NCBI RefSeq assembly: GCF_030056705.1
Contig: NZ_JASHIC010000005.1
Span: forward strand, 186,001-250,000
Direction of reading: 5' to 3'
DNA: 64,000 nucleotides
Origin: Flectobacillus longus
GTDB taxonomy: Bacteria > Bacteroidota > Bacteroidia > Cytophagales > Spirosomataceae
Position 1 is the stretch's first letter, and each line of letters begins with the position of its first letter. This document shows positions 1 to 9,405 of the stretch, piece by piece. The translations under genes and the position numbers were made by a program. The notes under the pieces were generated by a model that was not told the origin of the DNA, made no database searches, and saw only the letters and a program-made list of their open reading frames with translations.

Positions 1-22
1 CAACATACCTCAATTTATTGTA

Positions 23-898
23 ATGATAGAACTTCCAGTAGTAGCTCCTAGTGCTACCAAGCATAACAAAAAACCAGATTGGTTGAGAGTAAAATTGCCA
101 ATCGGTAAAGAATACGCAAAAGTTCGTAGTATTGTCGACGAATATAAGCTACATACCATCTGTCAATCAGGGAATTGTCCAAATATGGGCGAGTGTTGGG
201 GAGCAGGTACGGCTACTTTTATGATTTTGGGTAATGTTTGTACTCGTTCATGTACATTTTGTGCGGTGGCTACTGGTCGTCCAAACGAATATGATGCTGA
301 TGAGCCACGCCGTGTAGCTGAGGCTATTAAGTTGATGGGAGTAAAGCACGCTGTTATTACTTCAGTAAACCGTGACGAATTGAAAGACCGTGGCGCTGAA
401 ATTTGGTATCAGACTGTAGTGCAGGTAAAACAAGAGTCTCCAACAACTACCATCGAAACGCTGATTCCAGATACTAAAGGTAATTGGGATGCCCTATATC
501 GTATGATTGAAGGTGGACAAGAGGTGGTTTCGCATAACATGGAAACGGTTGAGCGCTTGTATCGCAATGTTCGTCCTCAGGCAAAATATGCGCGTAGTTT
601 GGAACAAACTAAACGTACCAAAGAATTTGGTAAACGTACCAAAACTGGTATTATGTTAGGTTTGGGAGAAACTAAAGAAGAGGTTTTTAAAGCGATGGAC
701 GATTTAGTGGAAAATGGCTTAGACGTTTTGACTTTGGGACAATACTTACAACCAACTAAAATGCACCATGAGGTAATTGAGTGGATTCACCCAGATACTT
801 TTGCCATGTATAAAGAAGAAGGTTTGAAAAGAGGTATCCAGTATGTTGAGTCGGGTGCATTGGTTCGTTCAAGCTATCATGCAGAAAGACATATCTAA
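23..898 (+). CDS. lipA: Lipoyl synthase LipA
   Basis: Radical SAM enzyme that inserts two sulfurs into octanoyl groups on lipoyl-dependent E2 and GcvH proteins, the last step of lipoate synthesis. The sequence shows the N-terminal auxiliary-cluster cysteines ([12 protein letters not shown], about residues 47-58), the radical SAM CxxxCxxC motif (CTRSCTFC, about 73-80) and the C-terminal RSSY motif whose serine ligates the auxiliary cluster. At 291 residues it has the usual family length and looks complete. It starts near the window edge, so operon partners upstream cannot be seen. A UUCG-loop terminator follows at 1011-1040, so it is probably the last gene of its transcript. Identification is firm. 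Confidence 0.97.
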   Translation: MIELPVVAPSATKHNKKPDWLRVKLPIGKEYAKVRSIVDEYKLHTICQSGNCPNMGECWGAGTATFMILGNVCTRSCTFCAVATGRPNEYDADEPRRVAEAIKLMGVKHAVITSVNRDELKDRGAEIWYQTVVQVKQESPTTTIETLIPDTKGNWDALYRMIEGGQEVVSHNMETVERLYRNVRPQAKYARSLEQTKRTKEFGKRTKTGIMLGLGETKEEVFKAMDDLVENGLDVLTLGQYLQPTKMHHEVIEWIHPDTFAMYKEEGLKRGIQYVESGALVRSSYHAERHI

Positions 899-1010
899 GT
901 ATTAGTGCTGAATTATGAGTTGTGATTTTTTAATATTTCATGACTTTTATAGGTAATAACAATTGAACTATTGACCTAATTTTGATGGTTCAAGAACTAG
1001 ATAAAATAGA

Positions 1011-1040
1011 AAAGCTTTACCTTCGGGTAAGGCTTTTTTT
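1011..1040 (+). terminator. Intrinsic terminator after lipA
   Basis: Stem GCTTTACC (1014-1021) pairs with GGTAAGGC (1026-1033), with one G-T pair, around a TTCG tetraloop and followed by seven T. It separates lipA from the lycopene cyclase gene. Confidence 0.85.
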
Positions 1041-1117
1041 ATTCATACTCCTGTAGTCAGCCAAGAAATATCTAAACAAAGCCACCTTCTTCAAGTTACT
1101 AAAAGAAAACGTTATCC

Positions 1118-2344
1118 ATGAGTACAGCATCAGAATCCTATTCGTCAACGTATGATTTTATTATAGCAGGAGGAGGCTTGGCGGGTCTGTCGTTGGCTTA
1201 TTATCTATCCCAATCTAGTTTAGAGAACGCTAAGATTCTAATTATTGACCAGTCAGAGAAAAAGGAAAATGATAAAACATGGTGCTTTTGGGAAGCTCAA
1301 CCTAATGCCTTTGACGAAATTGTCAGACAAAAATGGAATGGCGTTTGGTTTCATGGAAGTAGAAATTTTAGTCAATTTTTACCCATTGACGAATACCAAT
1401 ATAAGCTAATTAGAAGTGCTGATTTTTACCAGTTTATTTATAAAGCTATTTCTCGAAAAAATAATATTAATATATTGATAGATAAAGTATTATCTGTAGA
1501 AAAAGATATTGATAATAAACCACAAGTTAAAACTGTAAAAGGTATCTATAAAGCCTCACAAATAGTTTTTGACAGTACTTTCCGTTCACCCTACACAGAT
1601 ACTCAATATAGCCAAATGCTTCAGCATTTTAAAGGTTGGGTTATCGAAACTGATGAGCCTTCCTTTGATGAAACCAAGCCTACCATGTTTGACTTTAATG
1701 TAGAACAGAACGATGAATGCCGATTCGTTTATGTATTACCTTATAGTAAAACCAAAGCCTTAGTTGAATATACTATTTTTTCAGATAATTTACTGGAGGA
1801 CTCTGTCTACGACAATGAGTTAAAGGATTATATCACCCACCAGCTAAAAATAACTCATTACCGCATTGAGGAGGTAGAAAAAGGAGTAATTCCGATGTCT
1901 GATGAGCCTTGTATTCAAATACCAGATCATGGCATTGTTCGCATAGGTACGTCTGGGGGCTATGTGAAGGCGTCGACAGGATATAGTTTTACCCGTACTC
2001 AACGTATTTTGAAGAATCTTGTTCGAGATTTAGAGCGAGCAAAGGGCAATTTTGATTCTTTTGAAAAAGAAAAAAAGGCATGGCGGAAAGGTACATATAT
2101 TCCCAATTGGAAAGCATTATTAGATAGTATTTTGCTAGATGTAATGCTCAAAAATCGCCATTCGTCAAAAGATATTTTTACTTGTTTGTTTAGTAAAAAT
2201 CGACCAGTCCAAATTTTGAAGTTTTTGGACGAAGATACAAGTCTATTAGAAGACTTGGCTATAATGCATACTGTTCCGATAATTCCATTCTTAAAATCTG
2301 CATTTGTAGTTATATTTAGGAAAATAGGTAATTTTTTAAGATAA
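1118..2344 (+). CDS. crtY: Lycopene beta-cyclase, CrtY-type flavoprotein
   Basis: Cyclises the ends of lycopene to beta-ionone rings in carotenoid synthesis, acting at the membrane. The protein opens with a dinucleotide-binding motif (IIAGGGLAGLSLAYYL, about residues 15-30), followed by the family's KTWCFWE segment (about 53-59). Near residue 275 it has the IGTSGGYVKASTGYSF region typical of CrtY/CrtL cyclases. Length (408 residues) is close to the family norm. No other carotenoid gene is adjacent, so crtB/crtI must lie elsewhere. It is flanked by its own intergenic regions and reads as a single-gene unit. The product implies a pigmented cell. Confident at family level. Confidence 0.93.
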   Translation: MSTASESYSSTYDFIIAGGGLAGLSLAYYLSQSSLENAKILIIDQSEKKENDKTWCFWEAQPNAFDEIVRQKWNGVWFHGSRNFSQFLPIDEYQYKLIRSADFYQFIYKAISRKNNINILIDKVLSVEKDIDNKPQVKTVKGIYKASQIVFDSTFRSPYTDTQYSQMLQHFKGWVIETDEPSFDETKPTMFDFNVEQNDECRFVYVLPYSKTKALVEYTIFSDNLLEDSVYDNELKDYITHQLKITHYRIEEVEKGVIPMSDEPCIQIPDHGIVRIGTSGGYVKASTGYSFTRTQRILKNLVRDLERAKGNFDSFEKEKKAWRKGTYIPNWKALLDSILLDVMLKNRHSSKDIFTCLFSKNRPVQILKFLDEDTSLLEDLAIMHTVPIIPFLKSAFVVIFRKIGNFLR

Positions 2345-2377
2345 TTTATCTATAATCTAGTAGTCAACTAAGCTAAA

Positions 2378-2408
2378 TTGTCATTTAAAAATATTAGTTG
2401 TAGTTTTG
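2378..2408 (+). promoter_or_regulatory. Candidate Bacteroidota promoter for metK
   Basis: TTG at 2378-2380, a 20-bp spacer, then TAGTTTTG at 2401-2408, an exact fit to the Bacteroidota -33/-7 consensus (TTTG, 19-21 bp, TAnnTTTG). Transcription would begin near 2414 and leave a leader of about 145 nt before metK. I found no recognisable SAM riboswitch in that leader. Confidence 0.5.
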
Positions 2409-2559
2409 TAATACAATTCTGACCCTTGGCTGTAAGCACTGAGCTAGATACAAGAATTTTGAGAGTTTTTCTTCTTATCCTTGTCGATAATTCTGCTAGT
2501 AGGCTTTTGTGCTTGGGTCAAATATTTCTGTAGAATTTCAAAAAAAAATAATTGTAGAA

Positions 2560-3819
2560 ATGGCATATCTTTTCACCTCTGAGTCAGTTTCTGAAGGACA
2601 CCCAGATAAAGTTGCTGACCAAATATCGGACGCCCTTATCGACCACTTCATGGCGTTTGACCCTTCATCAAAAGTAGCTTGCGAAACATTAGTAACCACA
2701 GGTCAAGTGATTTTGGCAGGTGAAGTAAATACTAACACTTACTTGGACGTTCAGAGTATTGCACGTGAAGTAATTCGTAAAATTGGTTATACAAAATCTG
2801 AATATATGTTCGAAGCAAATTCTTGTGGTATCCTTTCGGCTATTCACGAGCAATCTGCTGATATTAATCAAGGTGTTGATCGCAAGAACCCAGAAGAACA
2901 AGGTGCTGGTGACCAAGGTATGATGTTCGGTTATGCTACAAAAGAAACCGAAAACTATATGCCATTGGCATTGGATTTGGCTCACAAAATCTTGCAAGAG
3001 CTTTCTTACATCCGTAACAATGAGCCAGCTTTGATTGGTTATTTGCGCCCAGATGCTAAGTCACAAGTAACTATCGAATATTCTGATAACAACGAACCTC
3101 AAAGAATTGATACAATCGTAGTGTCTACTCAGCACGATGATTTTGATTCAGAAGAGGCAATGTTGGCAAAAATCAAAGAAGATATCATTGCTATTGTTGT
3201 TCCTCGCGTGAAAGCAAAATTGACTCCTGAGCTTCAAGCTTTGTTTAGCGATGAAATTACTTACCACATCAACCCAACAGGTAAATTTGTAATCGGTGGT
3301 CCTCACGGAGATACAGGTTTGACAGGTCGTAAAATCATTGTAGATACTTACGGTGGTAAAGGTGCTCACGGTGGTGGTGCATTCTCTGGTAAAGACCCTT
3401 CAAAAGTTGACCGTTCTGCTGCTTATGCTACTCGCCACATTGCGAAAAACTTGGTAGCTGCTGGTCTTTGTGACGAAGTATTGGTTCAAGTTTCTTATGC
3501 AATCGGTGTTGCTAAACCTTGTGGTTTGTATGTAAACACTTACGGTACTGCTAAAGTTGATTTGACTGACGGTGAAATCGCTCGCAAAGTAGAAGAAATT
3601 TTCGATATGCGTCCTTACTTCATCGAACAACGTTTGAAGTTGAGAAACCCTATCTATTCTGAAACTGCTGCTTACGGTCACATGGGTCGTAAAAATGAAG
3701 TTGTTACAAAAACGTTCAAGTCTCCAGATGGTAAAGTTGTAGAGAAAGAGGTAGAGTTATTTACTTGGGAAAAACTTGACTATGTAGATGCAGTAAAAGC
3801 TAAATTTGGTTTGGCTTAA
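2560..3819 (+). CDS. metK: S-adenosylmethionine synthase
   Basis: Makes S-adenosylmethionine from methionine and ATP in the cytoplasm. The N-terminus [20 protein letters not shown] carries the ATP/methionine-binding residues. Further on are [12 protein letters not shown] (about residues 117-128), the glycine-rich [15 protein letters not shown] and the [19 protein letters not shown] loops. The open frame extends 17 codons upstream to 2509, but those residues match nothing in the family. The ATG at 2560 gives the canonical start [13 protein letters not shown] and a 419-residue protein of normal length. It stands alone with its own candidate promoter. The long antisense frames over this gene are shadows. 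Very secure. Confidence 0.98.
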   Translation: MAYLFTSESVSEGHPDKVADQISDALIDHFMAFDPSSKVACETLVTTGQVILAGEVNTNTYLDVQSIAREVIRKIGYTKSEYMFEANSCGILSAIHEQSADINQGVDRKNPEEQGAGDQGMMFGYATKETENYMPLALDLAHKILQELSYIRNNEPALIGYLRPDAKSQVTIEYSDNNEPQRIDTIVVSTQHDDFDSEEAMLAKIKEDIIAIVVPRVKAKLTPELQALFSDEITYHINPTGKFVIGGPHGDTGLTGRKIIVDTYGGKGAHGGGAFSGKDPSKVDRSAAYATRHIAKNLVAAGLCDEVLVQVSYAIGVAKPCGLYVNTYGTAKVDLTDGEIARKVEEIFDMRPYFIEQRLKLRNPIYSETAAYGHMGRKNEVVTKTFKSPDGKVVEKEVELFTWEKLDYVDAVKAKFGLA

Positions 3820-3835
3820 TACTTACATTTTCGAT

Positions 3836-4005
3836 GAGGCTGTTTAAACTTTTTTGAAAATATATTTTATTGATTAATTCTTCGCTTTACTTTTTGTCTT
3901 GATACAAAAAGTAACAAAAAAATCAAGAATTTATAAACTCGCTGCGCTCAAACAGTATAAATTCATTGCTTACGCAAGCAATTTTATGAAAGTTTAAACA
4001 TTTTC
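3836..4005. repeat. MITE-like palindromic repeat, family 1, copy 1
   Basis: A non-coding element of about 170 bp with imperfect terminal inverted repeats sharing the core TGTTTAAAC (3841-3861 and 3981-4000). Inside is a near-perfect inverted repeat with 11-bp arms (3887-3897 and 3904-3914) and a smaller hairpin at 3964-3981. The 11-bp word ACATTTTCGAT occurs on both sides (3825-3835 and 3998-4008). It may be a target duplication, although the right copy overlaps the terminal repeat. A related element in the opposite orientation lies at 56653-56887. It has no coding capacity and sits just outside the IS. Confidence 0.7.
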
Positions 4006-4011
4006 GATATT

Positions 4012-5479
4012 AAACATGAGTCATCCCGAATTTTGCATTGCGAAGTAGCACCAGAGCATATTTTGGATGGCAGTTCTCAATCGATAAATCGGTGTCAAAG
4101 CATTTTGGCACCGATTTCCTGTTCTATGGGCATATTGCCTGATGATTATCTTAATAATAGATGGCTAATTCCTGATGAGTTTCATCAAGAAGTCATAAAT
4201 AAGCGTGACAATGGCTAATAATTTAAGGGTATTTTCGAAGAACCATAACCTAGGAGATTCAATAGCTAGCTCGGTTTTGGCGAATCTAAAAGCCTGTTCT
4301 ACATTCCATCGGTGCATGTAGCTATGACATATTTCCCAAGCATCCTTAGCTGATTCTACAGGCAAGGAAGTTAATAAATATAGAGGTGATTGATGGTTTT
4401 TGGTATCTCTTACTATTACTAAAGACAAGTTAATATCTTCAAAACTAGGGTGTTGTACTTGAGCCCAAGCAATAGAAATGTTCTTGAGAATCTTTCTCTG
4501 AGAATCGAGAGCAATTTTTTTACTTCTGGCTTTAAAAGAGCGAGCTAGAAGATGGGTTTGCTTTTTACCTTTGGTTGAGTGTATAAGTAAATGATTCTTC
4601 TTCCATCGAACTAGGAAATCTTGCTTAAAGTGTGTAAACCGCAGCGGCGGCCGCCACTCGATAGTCCACTCATTAGCGTAACCACGGTCAAGTACATGCA
4701 GGATGCCTTTGCCTACTTGTTTTTGTAGTTTTTCTAGCATCCGAAAAATAATGTTTCGACCATATTCTTTGTATTTGCCTCTGGTAGTCCACCAACTCAT
4801 CTGACATACACTTACAGACTCACCCAAAGCTGAGAGCAACGTACTTGTCCAATGATAACCAGGAACACAAATACGTTTATTAGGAGGAGAATAGTATCCT
4901 TTTTTAATCCTTGTTAGTCGTTTTGCTTTTGAGCTTTCTACACTACAAAGTCCCTCCAAAAACCAAGATTCAGCCTTTTCTAGCCGACTATCATCCCAAA
5001 GCATCAGCGGGCGTTTTCCTTGTTTTGCTAATGATTCAAGCCTTTTTCGAGTTTGATTAAAGAGAAAATTATCAATAATGGTAGATGTCCATTTTTTGGA
5101 GCGTAACAGATTACTGATGCGCTTTGTCCCAGCGGGAGCATGTGCAAAGCCACAAATGTATCCACCTAACTCGCTAAGTAATAGCCCCATAGAGTTGTGT
5201 CGATGTAATAAAATGGCAACTATTAAATCATAAAAAGTACGAACTAAACGCTTATCCAGAACAGAATCTAACGATAATTGGACATCTGAAAGATAAAGAT
5301 CAAGTTTATGAAGAAGTAAATGAGAGAGTCTTGACTTACTGGATTTTATGTCATTATTTTGTAGAAATGCTTTATGCATAGAAACCTCCTGTTTGTTTGT
5401 GTTTGTCGTGATTCACAAAGTAAACAAGGAGGTTTCATTTTTAAAAATTTTCCCGAAAAATTCGGGATGACTCATGTTT
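4012..5479 (-). mobile_element. Insertion sequence, IS4 family
   Basis: About 1.47 kb. The ends are inverted repeats, with the sequence AAACATGAGTCATCCCGAA at 4012-4030 mirrored at 5461-5479; identity continues a few T further inward to 23 bp. One transposase gene fills the element on the minus strand. I find no convincing target-site duplication in the outer flanks, so the insertion may be old or the locus may have recombined. The left end lies only a few bases from repeat family 1 copy 1. A 32-bp sequence resembling one end of this IS stands alone at 9406-9437. Confidence 0.9.
4165..5379 (-). CDS. IS4-family DDE transposase
   Basis: Catalyses cut-and-paste movement of the surrounding IS. 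The three catalytic positions are visible: LWDDSR (first Asp, about residue 127), HVLDRGYANEW (second Asp, about 223), and the C-terminal IS4 signature Y-x2-R-x3-E-x6-K in YMHRWNVEQAFRFAK (about 360-374). At 404 residues it has the expected length and appears intact, so the element may still be active. One oddity is a GC-rich stretch encoding RPPLR just after the second Asp block (TIEW-RPPLR-FTHF). Its DNA is unlike the AT-rich rest of the gene and is shared with an intergenic repeat at 56779-56796, so it may be a small in-frame insertion. Confidence 0.93.
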   Translation of the reverse strand: MHKAFLQNNDIKSSKSRLSHLLLHKLDLYLSDVQLSLDSVLDKRLVRTFYDLIVAILLHRHNSMGLLLSELGGYICGFAHAPAGTKRISNLLRSKKWTSTIIDNFLFNQTRKRLESLAKQGKRPLMLWDDSRLEKAESWFLEGLCSVESSKAKRLTRIKKGYYSPPNKRICVPGYHWTSTLLSALGESVSVCQMSWWTTRGKYKEYGRNIIFRMLEKLQKQVGKGILHVLDRGYANEWTIEWRPPLRFTHFKQDFLVRWKKNHLLIHSTKGKKQTHLLARSFKARSKKIALDSQRKILKNISIAWAQVQHPSFEDINLSLVIVRDTKNHQSPLYLLTSLPVESAKDAWEICHSYMHRWNVEQAFRFAKTELAIESPRLWFFENTLKLLAIVTLIYDFLMKLIRN

Positions 5480-5500
5480 TGTTATTAGTAGGTCAAAAAA

Positions 5501-6238
5501 TTATCGATAGCTTTCTAATTTCATTAATGGTGTTTGTCCATTAAAAAGGGTTAATTCTCCACCGACGATATCAAAGCGATTAGCTTTGCCAAGTGCTTCA
5601 ATAAAACGAGTTTCAGCTTGTAATTTATCGCAAGCCATTTTGGTACTTATAATTTGGCTGAAAGTAACGTTTGTGCCATTGGCCTCTAGGTCTCCTCTCA
5701 GTCTGTTGCAACCTCCTGTTCCTGAAAATCCTTTCAAATCTCTAGCAATTGTAAGATATGCTGACTTTGAATTAGTTCCTTCCCAAGCATTTCCAGTATA
5801 ATAGGCAGACAAAATCCATTGTGATGCCAATGGAAGCTTTGGTAATTCGGGTTCTTGCTTAGATACTACTCTTACCAGTGTCCATTTGGTGTCAGGAGCA
5901 TCGGCAGGAGGGTTTTTTAATTTAATTTCTTTTACCTTTATCTGATATTCAAACCCTTCAACAAACTTAAAACGGTCTATTGCACCTGAGTAGGTTTGCC
6001 ATTCTTCTTCGGGACTATATTTTACTTGAAAACATTTGAGAAGTGCTACACCATTACAATCTACTTGATGTGGCGCAATCCACACAGATTTGTAATTGCC
6101 TCCTCCGCTTGAGCGACGCACTACACGAGTCACACGATGCTTACTACGTTTTGATTGATGTTTTTTACGGCGAGGACGTGCATCAACTAATAAGATGCTA
6201 CTTAATAATAGCGATAAGGTTAAAATCCAATATTTCAT
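5501..6238 (-). CDS. Secreted DUF4377 plus META domain protein
   Basis: Exported protein of unknown function. Residues 1-20 form a signal peptide, followed by a very basic Arg/Lys/His stretch (about 22-45). Residues about 50-125 match the DUF4377 pattern (VWIAPHQVDCNG and YSPEEEWQ). Residues about 135-240 form a META/HslJ domain (GTGGCNRLRG, then STKMACD). META domains occur in heat-shock or motility-linked lipoproteins, and the DUF4377-META pairing recurs in Bacteroidota. There is no lipobox cysteine, so it is probably periplasmic. It stands alone between an IS and a terminator. A strong hairpin lies 17 nt before its start codon. Domain calls are fairly secure; the biological role is unknown. 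Confidence 0.8.
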   Translation of the reverse strand: MKYWILTLSLLLSSILLVDARPRRKKHQSKRSKHRVTRVVRRSSGGGNYKSVWIAPHQVDCNGVALLKCFQVKYSPEEEWQTYSGAIDRFKFVEGFEYQIKVKEIKLKNPPADAPDTKWTLVRVVSKQEPELPKLPLASQWILSAYYTGNAWEGTNSKSAYLTIARDLKGFSGTGGCNRLRGDLEANGTNVTFSQIISTKMACDKLQAETRFIEALGKANRFDIVGGELTLFNGQTPLMKLESYR

Positions 6239-6255
6239 GAAAATTTAATGGTTTA

Positions 6256-6297
6256 AAAAACCTTGTATCTTCACGATAGGGATGATACAAGGTTTTT
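6256..6297 (-). promoter_or_regulatory. 14-bp perfect hairpin just upstream of the META gene
   Basis: AAAAACCTTGTATC (6256-6269) pairs perfectly with GATACAAGGTTTTT (6284-6297) across a 14-nt loop. On the minus strand it is followed by six T and then the start codon of the DUF4377/META gene. The gene upstream on that strand already has its own terminator at 6413-6444, so this could be a second terminator or an attenuator-like leader hairpin. Confidence 0.5.
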
Positions 6298-6412
6298 GAA
6301 AGTAGTCGTATTTACGCAAATTAGTAAAACTCCTTTAGTTTATCGATAACAAATGGTAATTTTCGAGTCGTCTGGGTATAATATATTCAAGATGAGAGAC
6401 AGTAAAATAAAA

Positions 6413-6444
6413 AAAAGAGGCTACCTTTTGGGGTAACCTCTTTT
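6413..6444 (-). terminator. Intrinsic terminator of the molybdenum hydroxylase operon
   Basis: A 13-bp stem with one mismatch (6413-6425 with 6432-6444), a short loop, and a T-rich run on the minus strand directly after the stop codon at 6449. Confidence 0.85.
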
Positions 6445-6448
6445 AGTT

Positions 6449-8632
6449 TTATCCTATTTCATCCAAATTAATGGGTAAAGTTCGAAGCCTTTTACCTGTC
6501 AAATTGAATATTGCATTACAAAGGGCTGGGGCGATAGGCGGTAAGCCTGGCTCGCCAACACCTCCTGGGTCTTCAGTGGAATCAATAATATGAATTTCCG
6601 TAGCTGGCATCTCGTTGATACGCATTACATTATATTCATGGAAATTAGTTTGTTCGGTAATGCCATCTTTGATTGTGATGCCATTTTTGATGGCAGCTGT
6701 CAATCCCATTACGATATTTCCTTCTGTTTGAGCTTTGATATTGTCAGGATTTACGGTCATACCACAGTCAATAACCGATACAACTTTTTCTACTTTAACT
6801 CCTTTCCCTTGTTTCGAAACCGTAATGGCATGAGCTACTATAGTACCAAACGAACGAGCGATAGCAATTCCAATAGCTTGATTGTTAGGGAGTTTCTGGT
6901 GGTAATTCGATTTTTTAGCTAAAGTTTGTAAAACTCTTGAAAAACGTGGTGAATCTGCTAACATTTCTAATCTAAATGCTAGTGGGTCAACTTGAGCAAC
7001 ATGTGCTAGTTCATCCATGAAAGATTCTTGTCCAAAAGCGGTAGTCGATGAATATACCGAGCGCCACCAAAGGATAGGAATATCTGTTTCTGCTAAGTTG
7101 AAAGAAAGCTTTCTATTGTTAATATCATAAGGACTATCTTCAAAGTTAGCTGTCTCGTGGGCCCAATCATCAGCTTTGTCCTTGAGCGGTACTCCAAATA
7201 CCTGATGTTGAATAGAAGAGCCAACAATTTGGTGATGATGAGCCACTAAAGCACCTTTTTCATCAATAGCACCTTCTAATCTGTCGAGCATTCCCGGACG
7301 GAATGGCCCTTGGGTCATATCGTCTTCACGTGTCCAGATTACTTTAATTGGTGCGTTGAGTTGCTTAGAAATATGTGCAGCTTCCATCACGTAATCAAAA
7401 TAGGCTTTTCTACCAAAAGCTCCACCCATAAATGGAACGTTGACCTTGACATTTTCAGGCTTAATTTTCAAATAAGCTGATAATTGCTGAATCAAACCAT
7501 CAGGTCCTTGAATAGGAGCCCAGACTTCCACTTTGTCCCCTTGTACCCATACAGTTGCATTTTCTGGCTCGAGAGGGGCGTGTGCTAAGAAAGGAGTTTC
7601 ATAAGAAGCCTCTAATTTCTTAGTTGCTTTTTGGAACGCACCTTTAAAATCACCTACTTTTTCTGGATAATCAATACCGTCATTTTGTGCCAATTGACGA
7701 AGATTAGCATAATAGGCGTCTGTCGAAATTTTGTTAGAGCCCTCAGCATCCCATTGAATTTTAAGAGCCTTTCTTGCTTTCAATGCTGCCCAATAGGTAT
7801 CCGCTACAACAGCAACAGCTTCTACAGCACGATGAGGCATTTTGCGTTCGGTTTTTACGACCTTTTTCACGCCTTTCACCTTCATTGCCTCTGCGCTATC
7901 TATGCTTTTGACTTTGCCCAAAATCGTTGGAGAGCGTTGGATACTTGCATATAACATCCCTGGAACTTCAGCATCGATTCCAAAAACAGCAGTACCATTA
8001 ATTTTAGAAGGAATCTCGGGTCTTGGTACAGATTTTCCTAAAAGTCTAAAATCTTTTGGAGCTTTTAGCTTGGGGTTTTGAGGTACTTCTAATTTTGAAG
8101 CTTCTTCTACCAACTCCCCGTAGGTATAAGACTTGCCAGAAGGCTTGTGATATACTTTACCTAACTGAGCGTAACAGTCCGTAGTAGGAACATTCCATTT
8201 TTTAGAAGCAGCCGTAATCAACATTTCTTTTACCGCTGCACCTGCTTTACGCATAGGTTGCCAACGTGTGCGAATAGAAGATGAACCACCTGATAACTGC
8301 GCACCATATTTACCTTGACCGTCGGTATTGCGGATTTGTACTTGAGATAAATCTACCTCCAGTTCTTCTGCCAACAATAGTGGTAAAGATTGATAAGTAC
8401 CTTGCCCCATGTCTGGACGAGCATTGAAGAGAATAATCTGCCCGTCGTCATTAATTAAAATATAAGGGTTGAGTTCTAAACCCAATAATGAATTTGATGT
8501 ATCAACTTTTGTGATAGTCGATGCTTGGCTTTCTTGCCAAGGTAACGAAAAGCCAATAGCCAATAAGGCACCAACTTTTCCCGTAGATTTTAAAAAGTCT
8601 CTACGATTTGAAGAATCCTGTGATTTAGTCAT
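6449..8632 (-). CDS. Molybdenum hydroxylase large subunit, isoquinoline 1-oxidoreductase beta type
   Basis: Molybdopterin-cytosine-dinucleotide subunit of a xanthine oxidase-family enzyme that hydroxylates N-heterocycles or oxidises aldehydes; the substrate here is unknown. An N-terminal twin-arginine signal (NRRDFLK, about residues 9-15) sends the folded enzyme to the periplasm. Cofactor-contact motifs are GGAFGRK (about 404-410) and the C-terminal [13 protein letters not shown], whose Glu is the catalytic base. Length (727 residues) fits the IorB class. The gene lies 69 bp downstream of the 2Fe-2S subunit at 8702-9190 and clearly forms a two-gene operon with it. A paralogue without a small subunit is at 38162-40330. 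Electrons probably leave via a c-type cytochrome. Confidence 0.9.
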   Translation of the reverse strand: MTKSQDSSNRRDFLKSTGKVGALLAIGFSLPWQESQASTITKVDTSNSLLGLELNPYILINDDGQIILFNARPDMGQGTYQSLPLLLAEELEVDLSQVQIRNTDGQGKYGAQLSGGSSSIRTRWQPMRKAGAAVKEMLITAASKKWNVPTTDCYAQLGKVYHKPSGKSYTYGELVEEASKLEVPQNPKLKAPKDFRLLGKSVPRPEIPSKINGTAVFGIDAEVPGMLYASIQRSPTILGKVKSIDSAEAMKVKGVKKVVKTERKMPHRAVEAVAVVADTYWAALKARKALKIQWDAEGSNKISTDAYYANLRQLAQNDGIDYPEKVGDFKGAFQKATKKLEASYETPFLAHAPLEPENATVWVQGDKVEVWAPIQGPDGLIQQLSAYLKIKPENVKVNVPFMGGAFGRKAYFDYVMEAAHISKQLNAPIKVIWTREDDMTQGPFRPGMLDRLEGAIDEKGALVAHHHQIVGSSIQHQVFGVPLKDKADDWAHETANFEDSPYDINNRKLSFNLAETDIPILWWRSVYSSTTAFGQESFMDELAHVAQVDPLAFRLEMLADSPRFSRVLQTLAKKSNYHQKLPNNQAIGIAIARSFGTIVAHAITVSKQGKGVKVEKVVSVIDCGMTVNPDNIKAQTEGNIVMGLTAAIKNGITIKDGITEQTNFHEYNVMRINEMPATEIHIIDSTEDPGGVGEPGLPPIAPALCNAIFNLTGKRLRTLPINLDEIG

Positions 8633-8701
8633 GACGGTTTACGAAAGTTTAAGATAGACGTGAGAATTTTAGAATGTTTTTGGATAAACCTCAAAGATTC
8701 G

Positions 8702-9190
8702 TTATTTGCCCGTCGAGTTACCAGAATCTTTCATCAACTCTGCTGCATGATGAATTGCTTTACGGATACGTGGGTAAGTGCCACAACGACAAATATTACC
8801 TGACATAGCCTCATCAATATCTGAATCGCTTGGATTAGGATTAGTTTTTAGTAAAGCCACCGCCGACATGATTTGTCCTGATTGGCAATAACCGCACTGA
8901 GGTACTTGTGCTTCAATCCAAGCTTTTTGTACTGCGTGGTCGGTATTGTTAGAAATACCCTCAATCGTAGTGATTTTGTTTGTAGTCTTTACTGTAGAAA
9001 CTGGCGTTGAGCAAGACCGAATTGGTTGTCCGTCTAAATGAACAGTACAAGCACCACAAAGTGCCATTCCACAGCCAAACTTAGTTCCTTTCAAACCCAC
9101 ATAATCACGAATCACCCACAAGAGAGGAGTGTCGGGGTCTGCATCTACAGTATATTTTTTGCCATTTACGGTAAGATTGTACTTTGCCAT
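8702..9190 (-). CDS. Molybdenum hydroxylase small subunit, 2Fe-2S protein, IorA type
   Basis: Carries the two 2Fe-2S clusters that pass electrons from the molybdenum site. The plant-type ferredoxin domain has [15 protein letters not shown] with its fourth cysteine in IRSCSTP (about residues 40-62). The helical second domain has the QCGYCQSGQ motif (about 99-107) and [15 protein letters not shown] (about 131-145). No signal peptide is present, consistent with export by hitch-hiking on the Tat signal of the large subunit. Length 162 residues is standard. It is the first gene of the operon and is cotranscribed with the gene at 6449-8632. Confidence 0.94.
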   Translation of the reverse strand: MAKYNLTVNGKKYTVDADPDTPLLWVIRDYVGLKGTKFGCGMALCGACTVHLDGQPIRSCSTPVSTVKTTNKITTIEGISNNTDHAVQKAWIEAQVPQCGYCQSGQIMSAVALLKTNPNPSDSDIDEAMSGNICRCGTYPRIRKAIHHAAELMKDSGNSTGK

Positions 9191-9405
9191 GATATGCGAA
9201 AGTTTAGGAGTTGATTAGTATCTGGAAGCATTATCTCTAAAAGAGAACCAAGAAAATAGTTTTGAATAAAAGTGCTTTCTTGATTTTCAAATAGACCTTA
9301 TTTATATAAAAATACAATTCTTACTTACTTTGTTCAAATTTTTTAGATGAAAGGTAGCGGATTCCAGATTGCGGATGTTTGATTGAGGATTTGTTACAAT
9401 ATTTC

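Noticed and set aside
2345-2559. Possible SAM riboswitch in the metK leader
   Set aside because: No hairpin or conserved block resembling SAM-I, SAM-II or SAM/SAH classes was found.
4033-4218. Open frame of 61 codons antisense to the IS end
   Set aside because: It runs through the inverted repeat and the 3' end of the transposase; no start context or family, so it is a shadow.
4002-5490. Target-site duplication around the IS4 element
   Set aside because: The outer flanks differ; the short ATTA resemblance is too weak to claim.
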